Part shown: piece after piece, positions 39,568 to 51,802 of the stretch | How the letters are laid out: every line of letters begins with the position of its first letter | Numbering within the stretch: position 1 is the first letter of the stretch | Assembly: GCA_963971225.1 (NCBI GenBank) | Contig: OZ020270.1 | Location: 73,052,432 to 73,116,431, forward strand | Direction: 5' to 3' | Source: Melieria omissa | Lineage: Eukaryota; Arthropoda; Insecta; Diptera; Ulidiidae | DNA: 64,000 bases | The notes under the pieces: generated by a model | The model's database searches: none | Told to the model about the DNA's origin: nothing | What the model saw: only the letters and a program-made list of their open reading frames with translations | Position numbers and translations under genes: made by a program

Positions 39568-42500
39568 TTATGAGGATATCGGTAAGGGGCAAAGTTTTGA
39601 AATTGAGCGCTTATAGATGCCATGTTGTGTACGAACGGTCACTACTCGGACCAAATCATCTTGTCCAGGATGTAGGTCGATGACGCGAGCCAGGATCCAC
39701 TCATTAGGGGGCAGCCTATCATCCTTTACGATCACCAGATCGTTTAGCTGCAAATTTGGTTCTTGCCGATACCACTTGGGACGTGCTTGAAGGTGTGAGA
39801 GCCAATCCGATGTCCACTGCTTCCAAAATTGCTGTAGCATTCGTTGCGTTTGAGTGAAGTGCTGGCTGAGCGATATGTTAGTTGCTGGTGTGGCGGTTGG
39901 CAGCGAAAGCAGGGAGTCTCCGATGAGAAAATGACCGGGCGTAAGCACCATCAATTCGTTTGGGTCTGTAGACAAAGGGCATAATGGCCTAGAGTTTAGA
40001 CACGACTCAATGCGCACCAGAAGGGTAGCGAGTGCTTCATAAGTGAGTCTTGTACCGTTGACTACCCGTTTTAAATGGTACTTAACAGACTTTACATTCG
40101 CTTCCCACAACCCCCCGAAGTTAGGTGAGTGTGGAGGGTTGAAATGCCACTGGATACCTTGACTTGCCAACTTCGGTACGATGTCTTGTTCTACGGCCTC
40201 TGTGAATTTACGTTGACTTGTTTGTAGTACCTTTTCTGCCCCTACAAAATTAGTTCCACAGTCGCTGTACATATCTTTGCATACACCTCGACGTCCAATG
40301 AATCTTTGAAGCGCCCACAAAAAACTTTCCGTGGACATTCCGGTAACAGCTTCGAGATGAATGCATTTGGTGGCTAAACATATAAAAATGGCTACGTAGC
40401 CTTTGTAGGTTGTATTTCCACGGAACCTGGATGATTTTATTTCGATGGCCCCGGTGTAGTCGACTCCGGTTGCTAAAAACGGACGTTGTGGCGGATTCAC
40501 TCGATGCAATGGAAGGTCGCCCATTAGTTGGTTTGCCAGTTCTGGCTTGTTTCGAAAGCATTTAATGCATTTCCGAAGGTGCTGCTGAACAGTGCGCCTT
40601 GCAGTTATAATCCAGAACTGTTGGCGTAGGTATGACAGAGTTAATTGTGCACCGCCGTGCAATGTTGTTATGTGCGCATTGGCAATGACTAAGCCAGTGA
40701 AGTGATGACTACTTGGTAGGATAATAGGATGTTTCTGATCAAATGACAAAGTTGAACGCTGAATTCGGCCACGCACTCGAAGAATTTGTTGATCGTCAAG
40801 AAATGGTGTGAGTTTGGCTAATTTACTGCCGCTGGGGAGTGGTTTTCCAGCTCGAACATTGGACACTTCCTTTGGAAATGCTTCCTGCTGCACAAGCTTG
40901 ACCAGTTTTGCTAAACTCTGCTTCAATTCGGTGACTGTAAGAGGCCCATTCAGACGGGACTGGCTTAATGCACGGTTGCGACCATTGTAAGCGAAACGAG
41001 ACAGATAGGCGCATACACGTAAGGTCTTGCTCAGCGACGAGTATCTCATAATTATTGAATCTTGGCAAGCTATCATGTGTACTTTAACTGGCTGCCTTTT
41101 GACCTCGGCCAAGTCTTCCTTTACTAGTAATTTTTCCGTGTTGAACCTTGGCCAACTGTTCTCTGGCTGCGATAACCAATTTGGACGCGCCCACCATAAT
41201 TGAAATGTTGATAACACGGCTGGTGTTATTTCACGGGTGGCACAATCGGCCGGGTTCTCAAGTGTGCCGACATGACCCCATTGTGATGGCGATGATGCGT
41301 GTAAAATCTTCCCAACTCTATTGGCCACATATGTCTGCCACCGGCTAAGGTCGCCGTTTACCCAATAGAGTACAATTGTTGCATCTGTCCAATAGTAGAC
41401 GTTTAAATTTACATTTGACAAGGAAAATGATCGCTGAGTCCAATTGATTAATTCTGTGGATAGAACTGCTCCGCACAACTCGACCCGTGGAATCGTAAGA
41501 GGTTTAGTTGGAGTCACTCTACTTTTCGCGATTAAAAGTTGGGTGTAGATTTTACCATCAGTACATTTTACGCGTAGATATACGCATGCTGCATATGCAG
41601 ACGCGGATCCATCACAAAAGGCGTGAAGTTGTAGTGATTCAAGGTATGTTGGTTCATATTGCAGCCATCTTGGCACTGTAATGCAATCTAGTCTGGACAA
41701 TGATTTTAAAAATTGTTGCCATTGATCGTTCAAATGTTCTGGTAGCAACTCATCCCATCCCAATGATGTGCAAGCTTGATCTTCCCGCGATGTTTTCCAC
41801 AACCACACTGATTTTAAAATTATCTTGGCTGCGACAACAACCGGCGCAATAAGCCCGAGCGGATCGAAGAGGCGAGCTATGGTCGATAGCATTGATCGTT
41901 TTGTAGAAGAAAAGTCTACTTTGAAATTGAGTTTAAACTTGAAAATATCCTGATTTGGTTGCCAGTAGATTCCTAATGTTTTTACGGTCTCATTGCTAGT
42001 CAATTCTAAAACGTTGCTCTTCGCCACATGTTCGGTGGGAATACCGTCGAGGAGGCTTGGTGCATTGCTACTCCATTTTCGGAGTTCCATACCTGCTGAG
42101 CGTAACACTAACGTCACCTGGTTGCGAATATCAGTTGCTAGCTCAATTGTATGGCTACCAGAGAGTACGTCATCCACATAAATTTCAGTTTTCAGTACAG
42201 ACTCTGCGAGTGGATATGCCTCCTTTTCGTCGTCGGCGAGTTGATGTAGGACTCGTATTGCCGTATAGGGTGCTGATGCTGTCCCAAATGTAACCGTGGT
42301 GAGACAGTACTCTTGTATGTCGTTTGCTTTGTTCCGCCATAAGATGCGTTGGTACTGATAGTCGTCTTGATGCATGTCTATGCAGCGATACATTTTCTGT
42401 ATGTCGGCTGTGAATACAAATTTATGCTTCCTCCAATTCAAAATTACTGCGGCTAAATCATTTTGCAGAGCCGGGCCTACACATAACACATCGTCAAGCG

Positions 42501-42795
42501 ATCTTCCGTTGGTTGTGTGGCAAGAAGCGTCGAATACTATGCGAAGTTTTGTCGTTAAGCTGTCTTCTTTTATCACAGCATGATGCGGCAGAACGCATGA
42601 TGTGACCGTTGGTCTGCCCGTCGATGTCTGGACGCAATGGTCCGCCTCCGTTGTAGTTGCAGGAGTGATTTGGTTGAGGGAGAAATATTCTTCAATACCG
42701 TCCCCATAACGTTTCAGTAAAACGTCGTTACGCTGAAGCTTTCGCTCTAAATGGTGAAAACGATTTAATGCGATTTGTCTGGACCGACCAAGTGT
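39568..42795 (-). pseudogene. BEL-1 pol: RT, RNase H, integrase
   Basis: Open from just after the TAA at 42,796 to the stop at 39,568; in frame with gag. Counting from 42,576, RT has FTADIQKMYRCI near 55 and YVDDVLSG at 133-140. The Pao-type region has RLFDPLGLIAP at 235-245. RNase H has AFCDGSASAYAA and YWTDATIVLYW. Integrase has an H..H..C..C finger (TTLHGGAQL; CIKCFR), Asp in VDYTGAIEI, Asp in YSDCGTNFVGA and Glu in GGLWEANVKS. The C-terminal domain (LPPNEWILARVIDLHPG) is DUF5641-like. Intact apart from the upstream stop. Confidence 0.9.
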
Positions 42796-44997
42796 TTAAG
42801 CTTCATCAAATAAATGTTTCAGTGGAAGTCTGACTAGATATTTGCCATTTGGTTGACGTATATGCGTTTTTTGAAAATGGGTTTCACACCAGTTTTCTTC
42901 ATCTGTAAGATCTCGCTCATTGGGTACTTGATCGAGTTCATAAAATCGTTGAACAAGTGACTCTAATTCGAGTGTGGTATGATTGCAATGAATGCTGGCC
43001 GCGTTCTGATGCACGGGTGCAGTGTTGCCAGACAAGATCCATCCTAAGTGTGTGTTTTGAGCAAGAGGTTCGTCAAGCCTTCCAAAACGTGTTTCTGGCA
43101 ACAAAAGTTGAGCGAAGATGTCTGCGCCGATGAGTAAATCAATACGGTGAGATTGATAATAATTGGGATCTGCCAACTGCAGTCCTTGAATGTGTGACCA
43201 TTGTTGTGGCTCGATGGTTTGACTTGGCAGTTTGGTAGTGAGTGCATTTAAGATGAAAGCGGCGTCAACTACCATATTAAATGCAGAGTTGACCCATGAG
43301 CGTATGCTGAAGCTGGCGGTTTGCTTGCAGCGATATGCTGTGTTGCTGCCCACACCTGATATATCTGTCGAAGTATGCTTACGTGGCAGTCCAAGTGTCT
43401 GAACTGCGCGTTCCGAAATGATTGTACACTCCGAGCCTTGATCTAATAGGGCGCGCACTACTATGGTCTGATTTGTGACATCGTTCACCAGCGTGACACG
43501 GGCGGTAGCCAAAAGTACCGTGTGGGAAGCATAATGCGTCGGCGTTGTAAGAAGTTGAGTGGTGTGCGTTGACCTTGAAGACGTGGGCGTTTGAGAAGGC
43601 GTGGTGGAACCTGGTGCGCTCTTACGTTGGAAGGATGGAGCCAACTGATTTAGTTGTGCTTGCGAGTTTTCGTTGCGGAGAGAAACATATGTCGGTGAGT
43701 TAGCTGTTTCGTTGTTCTGAGAGGACCTTGAAGTGGGGAAATGTAATAGAGTGTGGTGTCGTTGACCACACTGTAGACAGTTCTTTGCGCTCGTACAATG
43801 AGAAACTGCATGGGTCCTGCTCAAACAATTTAGACAGAGTTTCGATTTGTCTACGATAGATTTTCTCTCAAAGCAATCTTTGGAGAGGAAGGTTGAACAA
43901 CGACGCAAGATGTGAGCATCGCCGCACAGATAACATGAGCTGACGTTATTCGGTTGTGCAGTGGCATGAAAGCTATTTTTGTTATGACCAAATTTCCTTG
44001 TATTTCGATTATGGCGGTTATTAGATGAAATATGATCATTCGAGCTATTCGATTTTGGCAGTGACTGCCAGTCGCTGGAAACATTTCTGTTTTCAATTAC
44101 ATTGATAGTGACAAGACGATTGTTTAGAAACGATTCGAGCGCTTCGAAGGTGGGAATACTAGTTTCACTACCCAAGTGGTGTTCCCATGCTTGATGCGTA
44201 TCCCTTGGTAATTTTGTTGACAAAAAATATGCAATCCAGTGGTTGCAGTCCGAGACTGGAATTTTTAATCGCTTAAATTCGTTAATGCAGACATTAGGAA
44301 CATTAACTAAGAATCGAATATCGTCGGAGCGCTCTTTTGTGAGAGCGGGCAAGCTGAAGAGCTTATTCATATGGTGCATGAATAGCAAACGGGGATTATT
44401 GTACCGCTTTACGATTAAGTCCCAAGCTGTCATGTAGTTGGTTTCAGTTAAAGCCATTTGTTGAACATCGCAATCCTGAGCTGCGGGCAATGCCTTCTTT
44501 AAGAAGTGAAATTTTTGAATCGCATTCAGATCGGAGTTATTGTGAATCAGACGTTGAAACGCGTCGTGAAATGCCGGCCATTCTACATAATTTCCCGAAA
44601 ACGACGGCAGCGGTAGCTTCAGCAACTCGATGGGGGACGGCGTATTGAGGCCGACTCTACGGGTTTGGGTGACAACTCCTCTTGTGCATCTAAAAGAGCA
44701 CACCGGTAATCAAAATATGACTCTTCAAACTGCGACGCGATTTTTTTCTGCAAAATAGTTCAGACTACGTGCCGAATCATGACATACAAGAAGTTTGTGG
44801 GTTTCACTAAACTCTTTATGCAACCATTCCGCCTTTTCCAGACGCACTTGACAATACGATTTAGTTTTCCTAGTGGTGGTGTCCTTTTTAAAGTTTCTAT
44901 GTAGCTGTTTGACATTTTCCAACCGATCTGCTTGCAATGTTGCTAAGGCGTCCACATCTGCCTTTCCAGATGTGCTTCCTTCACCAGGTTTTCCCAT
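42796..44997 (-). pseudogene. BEL-1 gag and protease
   Basis: ATG at 44,997. The N-terminal 90 codons are separated from the main 44,703-42,796 frame by a frameshift in an A7 run near 44,743 and a compensating shift near 44,650. The main part has the DUF1759-type capsid region (PLPSFSGNYVEWPAFHDAF), zinc knuckles (CYLCGDAHILRRC, CLNCLSRTHAVSHC, CLQCGQRHHTLLH) and a DUF1758-type aspartic protease (LLDQGSECTIIS). A TAA at 42,796-42,798 stops it in the same frame as pol. Confidence 0.88.
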
Positions 44998-45519
44998 TTG
45001 GCCCACTTGTCTACCTTACCGATATACCTCACTCACTAAATGTAGCGCAACAAATACCCAATCAAACGCAACCAAAGATAATGCACAACCACACTTACTT
45101 CGTAGCTGAACGGCGTGCCTTGGTCGCCTCGGTTCGGGTGTTGTAGTTGTTGCTCGTTGTCGTCAATGTGCTCGTGTTGTAGTTTGTGTTCCTGTGGTGT
45201 TCACTGCTGCCGCTGCTCGCAACTCCTCTGCATTGCATGTGACGTCACTGATTGATGCTGCTTCTTGTTGTCAGGTTTCCGATGTTGTTTTCCAGTGCGC
45301 TTGTCGTCACCTCTAGCGAATTGTTAACGGTGCTTTATGTGTTCAGATGTGCAGCACCACTTTTTGCAACATATTATTTTATGTAGATGTTAAATGTAAT
45401 GAAACTTTGTTCGAAGTTGATTTTATGTCACTAAGATTCCAATTAATTTGCTTATTTAAGTTCAAAGTTTATTTTAATGTTAATTTTCACTGGGTTCCCC
45501 CCATGGGCCACCATTTTAT

Positions 45520-45826
45520 GTGCAGGACGTGCATAGGAAACGGGGTTCTTAGTTTAGGTTTTACAGTTTTTATTGCTTTGTTATTTTCTATTTTAATTTA
45601 CCAACGTTACTTTACACTTCAGTTCTTTTTCTTTAAAATTCACTTTTTATTTAATTGGCTTAACGTTAAAGTTTTGGTGCTGCTGACTCGGCTGTCGTTC
45701 GTCTTCAGGCTGCCAACTCACGCCACTTAGTGATGGCGAAATCGTTTTTTAGCGATGGCAAGATCAGGCTAATTGCCGACTGCCAACGGTGTAGCCAGAT
45801 TTGTTTGTTTCCTTCGAAACCGTACA
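45520..45826 (-). repeat. BEL-1 5' LTR
   Basis: About 307 bp, TG...CA ends. The inner side reads TAAAATGGTGGCCC on the minus strand, with a TGG that could start the primer-binding site four bases in; the matching tRNA was not identified. Confidence 0.9.
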
Positions 45827-45831
45827 AATAT

Positions 45832-46308
45832 GTTGTTGGTAATATCTGTTAATTCATTTATTCTGTTAGTTGTCATTCTATTTATAATTATTTGTTTGTT
45901 GTTGTTTTCTAGTAGGTTATTTATTTTGTTTTCTATTATTTCTGGGTCATGATGGTCCGGATTCCCGGCTATCCATTTCCATGCACTACCTATGAAATCT
46001 AATGATCTCTTTAATTTCTTGTTTACTTTAAGCCTGCCTAAGTAGGATTTCGTTTGGGCTGTTAGAAAGGAAATTTGGGTGACGAGGGGATTGTTGGGTC
46101 TTGATCGAATGTTTGCCGCGTGTTCGAGTCTGTTGATCAATTCATCATATTTGTCCAGGTCTAGTATGTAGATTAATTTAAAGGTGCCGGTTTGTATCCT
46201 GGCTTTTCCCGTGTGGATTGTTACCAATTGGGTACTCGTATAGTCTAGTATCTGCACCTCCGCTATTGCTAGTGCTAAGATGGATCTGGAAGAGTAGTAT
46301 AGAGACAA
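45832..46308 (-). pseudogene. Errantivirus A env, N-terminal part with cleavage site
   Basis: Contains a dibasic, furin-like site KKLKR directly before a hydrophobic SLDFIGSAWKWIAG segment, the conserved cleavage and fusion-peptide region of insect errantivirus envelopes. Interrupted at 45,831 by BEL-1. The upstream start is uncertain; in relatives env is made from a spliced RNA. Confidence 0.7.
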
Positions 46309-46330
46309 TTCTTTATTAGATTTTTATGAA

Positions 46331-47661
46331 TCGTTCTTCCTGATCGGGTAATTACTGTACTGTTTCTGTTTTCCGCTACAATTTCTTCTTTATACCTCGG
46401 GGTTAGCTTATTTCCTAATCTTTTATTAATATTGACATAAATTGTTTCTCCTATTGAATAGTCCTTGTAGGGTGTCCTGTTTTTATTGTGATAATTTATT
46501 GTGATAATTTTTATTGTGATAATTCAGCTGGTTTTTTAATATTTTCCTTTTTGTCTTTTTCGATTTGTTCTGGGTCTGTGGTTACTCTTTGTCCGAAGAA
46601 TAGTTCGTTTCGTTTTCGTCTGGTTGTCGAATGGATTGAATTGTTATATTGGAATATTGATTTATCTAGAAGTTCGGAGAAGTTTTATGTGTGTTTTCTG
46701 ATTTGAGGCAACGTATTATTTCAGATAGTGTTGAGTGGAACCTTTCTATTTGGCCGTTGGATGTGCTTGTCTACGGTGGAGCTTTGTGGATATCAATACC
46801 AAATTGGTTTGTTAGCATAAATGTTACTGGACTTGCATTCAGAGATTTCTCGTTGTCAAATACTATTATTTTGGGTATTCCGAATGATATGATGATATCT
46901 TTAAGCGGTTGCTTAATATCCTCAACCGCTCTTGATTTCAGTATTTTGGCAAGTGTATACTTAGAGAACTTGTCTTTTGCAGTTAGTATGATATGCTTGT
47001 TGGTGTAGTGGATATCGATATGGACAATGTGTCCGGGGTATTCTGGTATTGGGGTGGCTTGAATCATGTGTTTGTTGGGGTGACGATGCCACAGGTCTTA
47101 GGCAATCGAAAATCTTCATCAAAGGTTATAACTCCAGATGGAGTGAAGAATGCCTCAGACTGGGAAAAACCCAGCTTAGACTGGTCACCGGGCTGTTAAC
47201 CGGGCACTGCACGATGAGGAAACACATGCACACTATCGGAGTAGAACAGGTAAGCGTCTGCAGACTCTGCGGAACAGCGGAGGAGACTCCTGAGCACGTC
47301 ATACTGCACTGCGATGCGGTATGCCGTAGTAGGAAACAGCACCTGGGCCAGTACTGGCTTGCAGAAGAGAACGTCAAACACTTTCTCCCACGTGAGTTAC
47401 TAAGCTTCATTAGGTCGGTGGGACTAGGGGACGTTCTCTAAAGTTGTAGGGGGCACAATAGATCAGCTTTGGTCTCAGTGCACTTTTCCCCTTTCAAATC
47501 TATCTATCTGGGGTGACGATCATATTTATTTAGTTTACATATCTTATATGTCTTGCATTGGTTGACTATTTTTTTATTTATTTTAGCTCTCATTTGGGGA
47601 AAATAACATTTCTGTAAAATTTGTATTGTAATAAGTAAAACGGTCTAGCGATGTTGTTAAT
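46331..47661 (-). pseudogene. Errantivirus A integrase and pol end
   Basis: Zinc-finger Cys pair near 47,560 (CKTYKICKLNKYDRH). Core Asp in IVHIDIHY near 47,025, Asp in IVFDNEKS near 46,850, and Glu in NGQIERFHSTLSE after an in-frame stop near 46,772. A LOA fragment (47,088-47,509) splits it just after the zinc finger. The C-terminal part (RNELFFGQRVTTDP) lies near 46,600. Truncated on the right at 47,661. Confidence 0.75.
47088..47509 (+). mobile_element. LOA-type LINE 3' fragment with 11-bp TSD
   Basis: 422 bp, flanked by GGGGTGACGAT at 47,077-47,087 and 47,510-47,520. Encodes the C-terminus of a LOA RNase H-region protein with CRLCGTAEETPEHVILHC, stop at 47,441, then a 3' UTR and a short TATC repeat tail. 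Severely 5' truncated. Different subfamily from the LOA element at 2,032-18,225 but similar 3' UTR (ACACAATAG-like start). Confidence 0.9.
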
Positions 47662-47888
47662 TGTGTGTCCAAAGACAGACTGACTTTATTTTCAAAATTC
47701 AAAATCATCAGCTTAAGCTGTGCACTAAATATGCAGACCGGCTAGCGTGCGAAAATGCTGACGCTGCGGTATACACGTTTAGTGCGCGGAGTCAGTTGCT
47801 GCGACTTCGCTTGAACACTTGTTACTATGGATCGTAATATCGTATTACGCCAAGTAGTCAGTCATACAGGCGAAGTCTCATTGCTGCA
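47662..47888 (-). repeat. Gypsy-2 3' LTR (probable)
   Basis: 227 bp; on the minus strand starts TGCAGCAATGAGAC, preceded by purine-rich AAAAAGGGAGG, and ends GACACACA. It contains an AATAAA signal about 30 bp from its end. No partner LTR in the window. Confidence 0.65.
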
Positions 47889-48240
47889 CCTCCCTTTTTA
47901 CAAAAAAAAATCTTTAATATTATTTTTATAAACTATTTTAATGTTGAAGATTTTTTCTTAAAGTTTAACAATTATAATTAAAAATATTTTTTGTTTGTTT
48001 GTTTACTTACAATGTTATGGCTAAAATATAATTTTATTACCCTTTTTTTTTTATTGTATCTAATATAATATGATTTTAAAATATTTTCAAGATTAAAAGT
48101 TAATACAGCTTAATATTGTAATATTTTCAAGATTAAAAGTTAATACAACTTAATATTGTATATGTATTATGTATCCTCGCGCAAGGATATTTTAAAATTT
48201 GAATTAAAGTGATTAGTATTTATATTAACGATATATTTTT
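47889..48240 (-). other. Gypsy-2 3' UTR with a 40-bp direct repeat
   Basis: AT-rich. Two tandem 40-bp copies at 48,081-48,120 and 48,121-48,160 differ by one base. No gene. Confidence 0.75.
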
Positions 48241-49281
48241 AATCTGTCCTTAAGGACTTGGAGTTGTTTATTTGAGTCGTCCACAAGTAAACAGTTATTG
48301 TTATTGTCAGTTCGTATTACAGTATAGGGTCCGGTATATTTAGTGTCTAATTTGTGTCCAGTTTTATTACTTATTAAAACTTTATCCCCAACTTTAATTT
48401 TTATCTCGGATATATTTTTGTCTGTATACTGCTTCGAGAGAACCTTTTTTTTCTAACAGTTGTCTTGCTCTTTTTTGAGCTACTTGTAGTTTGAATTTCA
48501 GTTCTTTTGCATAATTGTCAACATTGTACAGTGGGTCTATCTTGTCGTTGTTTTCCAATTCTTTTGTTATTTTCCCAAATACCAGTTCAAAAGGACAGTA
48601 GTCATGTACTGCCGTGGGGGTAGTGTTGTAACAATAAGTGAAATATTTTAGCCATTCATCCCAATCATCTTTGTCGATTGAGATGTATGATCTCAAATAT
48701 TCATTTAATGTGCGATGGTTACGTTCTATTGTTCCTAGAGTTTGGTGATGGTGTGCTGTTGAAGTTAGTTTTTTAATTTTTAACAATTCGCAAATTTCGT
48801 TCAGAAGTTGATTTTTGCATTCCGTTCCCATATCTGAAATCAATGTATTTATCGGCCCGTAAATCAAAATAAAAGAATCAACAATTGCTTTGGCAACCGT
48901 TTTTGCGCTCTTGTTTGGGATTGGTATTGTAACTAGGTATTTTGTTAGATCGCAAATGATTGTAACAGCGTATTCGTTACCATTTTCTGTTTTTGGTAGT
49001 GGACCTATGGTATCCACTAGAACAATGTCAAACGCTGTCGCTGGCGTTGGGGTTAGGATTGCAGGTGGTTTATTGTGTTTTGTTGTTTTGGACTTCTGAC
49101 ATTTTTCACATGCTTTGATATACTTGGTGATATCTTTAGTCATGTGTTTCCAATAATAATATCTTTTTACTTTTGATAGTGTTCTAGATGTCCCACTGTG
49201 GCCACCAGTGATTGGATCATCATGAAACTTTGTTAAAATGTTTTTGATTTCCGTTTTATCCCGTCCATCCACTATAGTCAA
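48241..49281 (-). pseudogene. Gypsy-2 integrase
   Basis: Zinc finger (FHDDPITGGHSG; CEKCQKSK), Asp in LVDTIGPL, Asp in LISDMGTECKNQ and Glu in LGTIERNHRTL, all present. A frameshift in an A8 run near 48,450 separates the C-terminal domain (KVGDKVLISN), which ends near 48,241. The N-terminal side (49,282-49,486) has several stops. Confidence 0.82.
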
Positions 49282-49486
49282 CCGAGGTAGTTACGCTACT
49301 TCTAAATTTTTAAAATATTTGTTGCCTAATTTTTTAAATTCATTTATGCATATATGCTTAAAAATATTTTCACTCGGTGACATTTGTAATGAATGCCTTG
49401 CTTACCGGCCTCTTCTTCCAGCCTTGGAAAAAATGTGCCGAAGTCAAATTTTCCATTAGTATACAAGTCATTAACTTTTACATGTG

Positions 49487-50226
49487 TTAGGATTTTTTTC
49501 TATGCTTTAAATGACATTTGTCCGAAGACAATTTAAGCTTAACACGTTTCTTGACATCATTTGAATTCATGACGTCATATAATTTGGGCTTTGCTGGAAT
49601 GGTGGGATTTGAATTCGGTTTGTCGTTGTTCGTTACGTTCTTTTTGTTTTGTGCTCTGGTGGTGACTTTTAGCACTTTGGAATTTTCAATATTTAATTCC
49701 TTTAAATCGTGAATCGTGATGCGGGATAGTGCATCTGCTACTGAATTTTCGTTACCCCTAGGATATTCTACTACAAAATCGTACTCTTCTAGGTCAAGTC
49801 GAATTCTCGTTAGTTTTGATGATGGGTTTTTCATGGAAAATAGTTTTCACTAAAAATTTTGTACCGTAAAGGTAAGGACGAAAATGCTTGATAGCCCAAT
49901 GGATTGCTGTTAGTTCTTGTTCAATTGTGGATTTGTTACTTTCGCCTTTAGTGAAAGTTTTAGATGCATAAGCAACAGGAAGTTCCTTGCCCTCATACTC
50001 TTGGCTTAGCATTGCGCCGCAGGCATGTTTGCTCGCATCAGTTGTTACACAGAATGGTTTAGTGAAATCAGGATATTGCAAGAGAGTGGGTGAAATTAAT
50101 GCCTTTTTGAGATATTCAAACGCGTTTGTAAATTCGGTGCTCCATATAAAGGGTACATTTTTTCAGCAAAGTTTTGTTATGTGACGAGAATGTTCTGCAA
50201 AATTTGGAATAAATTTTCTATAATAA
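49487..50226 (-). pseudogene. Gypsy-2 RNase H and end of RT
   Basis: RNase H start QYPDFTKPFCVTTDASKHAC and FRPYLYGTKFLVK, then a roughly 20-base deletion with frameshift near 49,845 that removes the catalytic-Asp DHRPL segment, then KNPSSKLTRIRL and NSVADALSRI. Upstream RT tail (FCNYYRKF) reaches 50,226 where the I-type LINE begins; it resumes at 55,712. Confidence 0.8.
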
Positions 50227-50431
50227 TTGCAAAAAGCAGTCTTCGACAGGTGCTCGCACTGAGCAGACGTCTTCGTTTTGCGCTCGGTCTATCGCTAACG
50301 CATATAATCGTACGGCACGCCGCGGAGCTTCCAAACAAAAAAAAAAAACAAAGACTCTCATTCACATTTCCAGTCATCTTATCAGGCTTATAATCCCAAG
50401 CCCGCACTTGGTAAAAGACCCAAGATTCAAC

Positions 50432-51732
50432 ATGGCCCCCGGGCCGCCAAAACTTGGGGATAACAGGTTCGCGCTGCTTACCTCAAGTCCCGAACCAAAA
50501 AGAAAAAAAACGACGTATACTCCATTGAACTTTCCAGAACTACCAAAAATAAAAAAAGAAAATCCGAAATTTATAACAATTTCTGCAATTGACTCCAATA
50601 AACTACTCTCTAAGTACTCGTGTTTCGCCGTACATAAAGCACTGGAAGCGATTAGCAAAGAAATTGTTATATCAGAGTTACGTGACGGCAACCTCCTACT
50701 GTTAGTCAAAAACCAAAAAATTGCTGATAAATTTATAGCAGCCAAAACTCTCTCTGGGGTATGTCAAATACAAGCTAAATTTCACGAAAACCTCAACTAC
50801 TCAAAAGGCACGATTTATGCTCCATACTTGAACAATGTTGATGAGAATGAAATCATTGAAAATTTGAAAGATCAAGGTGTAGTATCTGTGCATAAGTTTA
50901 CGAAAGTGGTAGACGGGCAACCGCGTCCTAGCGGGGTCACGCTGCTCACCTTTGACCTCTACCAACTCCCTGAAAAAATTGAAGTCTCATGGCGCAAAGT
51001 CAATGTGAAACCATATTACCCCAATCCAATGCGGTGTAAGACATGCCAGCGCCTTGGTCACACCACCAAACGCTGTAACTCTGCCCCTGCCTGTCATTCA
51101 TGTAACCTTCCGCCCTTCACCCTCCTCCATGCACCCGCACCCTGTGTGCCAACTGCTCGGGAGAGCACGCATCATCCTCCAACAATTGCCCCAGATATAT
51201 TCAATCAAAAGAAATCTTAAAAATTAAATGTCAAAACAAATGCTCTATGAGAGATGCTCTCAAGATCTACAAAACTCAAACCTCTTCAGTCATTAGCAAA
51301 TCTTTCGCTGCTGCAGCAAAAGAGACACAGGCTCTCAAAAACATAGAAACAACAAACAACAAAACTCCTCCCTCACGTCCAACAACCTCATCCAACAGTT
51401 CCAATACTCCGCCTCTCACTAAATCGACTGAAAGCTTTTCTTTCCAGTCGCGTCCAAGCACAGACTTACAAGCGCAAACAAAAAACAACAATCAACAAAA
51501 GACTAAGCAAAAGTTAAACTCTCCACAAATAGCCGGCTTCCCCACGACGACGACCATCCAACAACAACAACAAAATACACTAAACCTCAATTCACCACAT
51601 ACTAATGAAGATCTCCAACATCAAAGTACACCCAACATTTCAGCCACTCCGCTTCCTACCAACAAAAACCACAATCTGAATTCTGAATTAAGCTACTCTC
51701 CGGAACCAATTCTCTCCGACGGTGAACCTTAA
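50432..51732 (+). pseudogene. I-type LINE ORF1, one frameshift
   Basis: ATG at 50,432 (MAPGPPKLGDNRF). RNA-binding-like region (PKFITISAIDSNKLLSK), then the first knuckle CKTCQRLGHTTKRC. A one-base shift near 51,110-51,145 moves the remaining zinc-knuckle region and the Gln/Asn/Ser-rich tail into another frame (visible from 51,247, stop at 51,732). Otherwise like I-element ORF1. Confidence 0.8.
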
Positions 51733-51802
51733 GTCAGCTATTCAACACTTTTAATTGCTCCTTTTCTCATACTCAAAATCCCTTTTTCCCTCTGCTTCTA
51801 TT

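Larger units (their letters stand above)
39090..45826 (-). mobile_element. BEL-1: BEL/Pao LTR retrotransposon in errantivirus env
   Basis: About 6.7 kb with near-identical LTRs of about 308 bp, 5-bp TSD AATAT, and gag-protease-RT-RNase H-integrase in one frame on the minus strand. Disabled by one in-frame stop and gag frameshifts, otherwise nearly complete. Leader 45,007-45,519 has no gene. Confidence 0.93.
36678..47661 (-). mobile_element. Errantivirus A (gypsy-like with env), 5' part lost
   Basis: Minus-strand remains in order: integrase (47,661-46,331), env N-terminal part (46,308-45,832), env middle (39,084-38,616), env-like C-terminal part (37,471-36,990) and a probable 3' LTR (36,917-36,680). 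Env is split by BEL-1; integrase is split by a LOA fragment; the 5' part is cut by Gypsy-2 at 47,662. Stops and frameshifts throughout. Confidence 0.75.

Noticed and set aside
45007..45519. Coding start upstream of BEL-1 gag
   Set aside because: No ATG-led frame with gag similarity; consistent with an untranslated leader.
18368..47661. Errantivirus gag/RT (18-21 kb) and integrase/env (36-47 kb) as a single element
   Set aside because: Both are on the minus strand, but integrase and env would then lie upstream of gag. A 5' LTR and primer site lie between them, so they are two elements.
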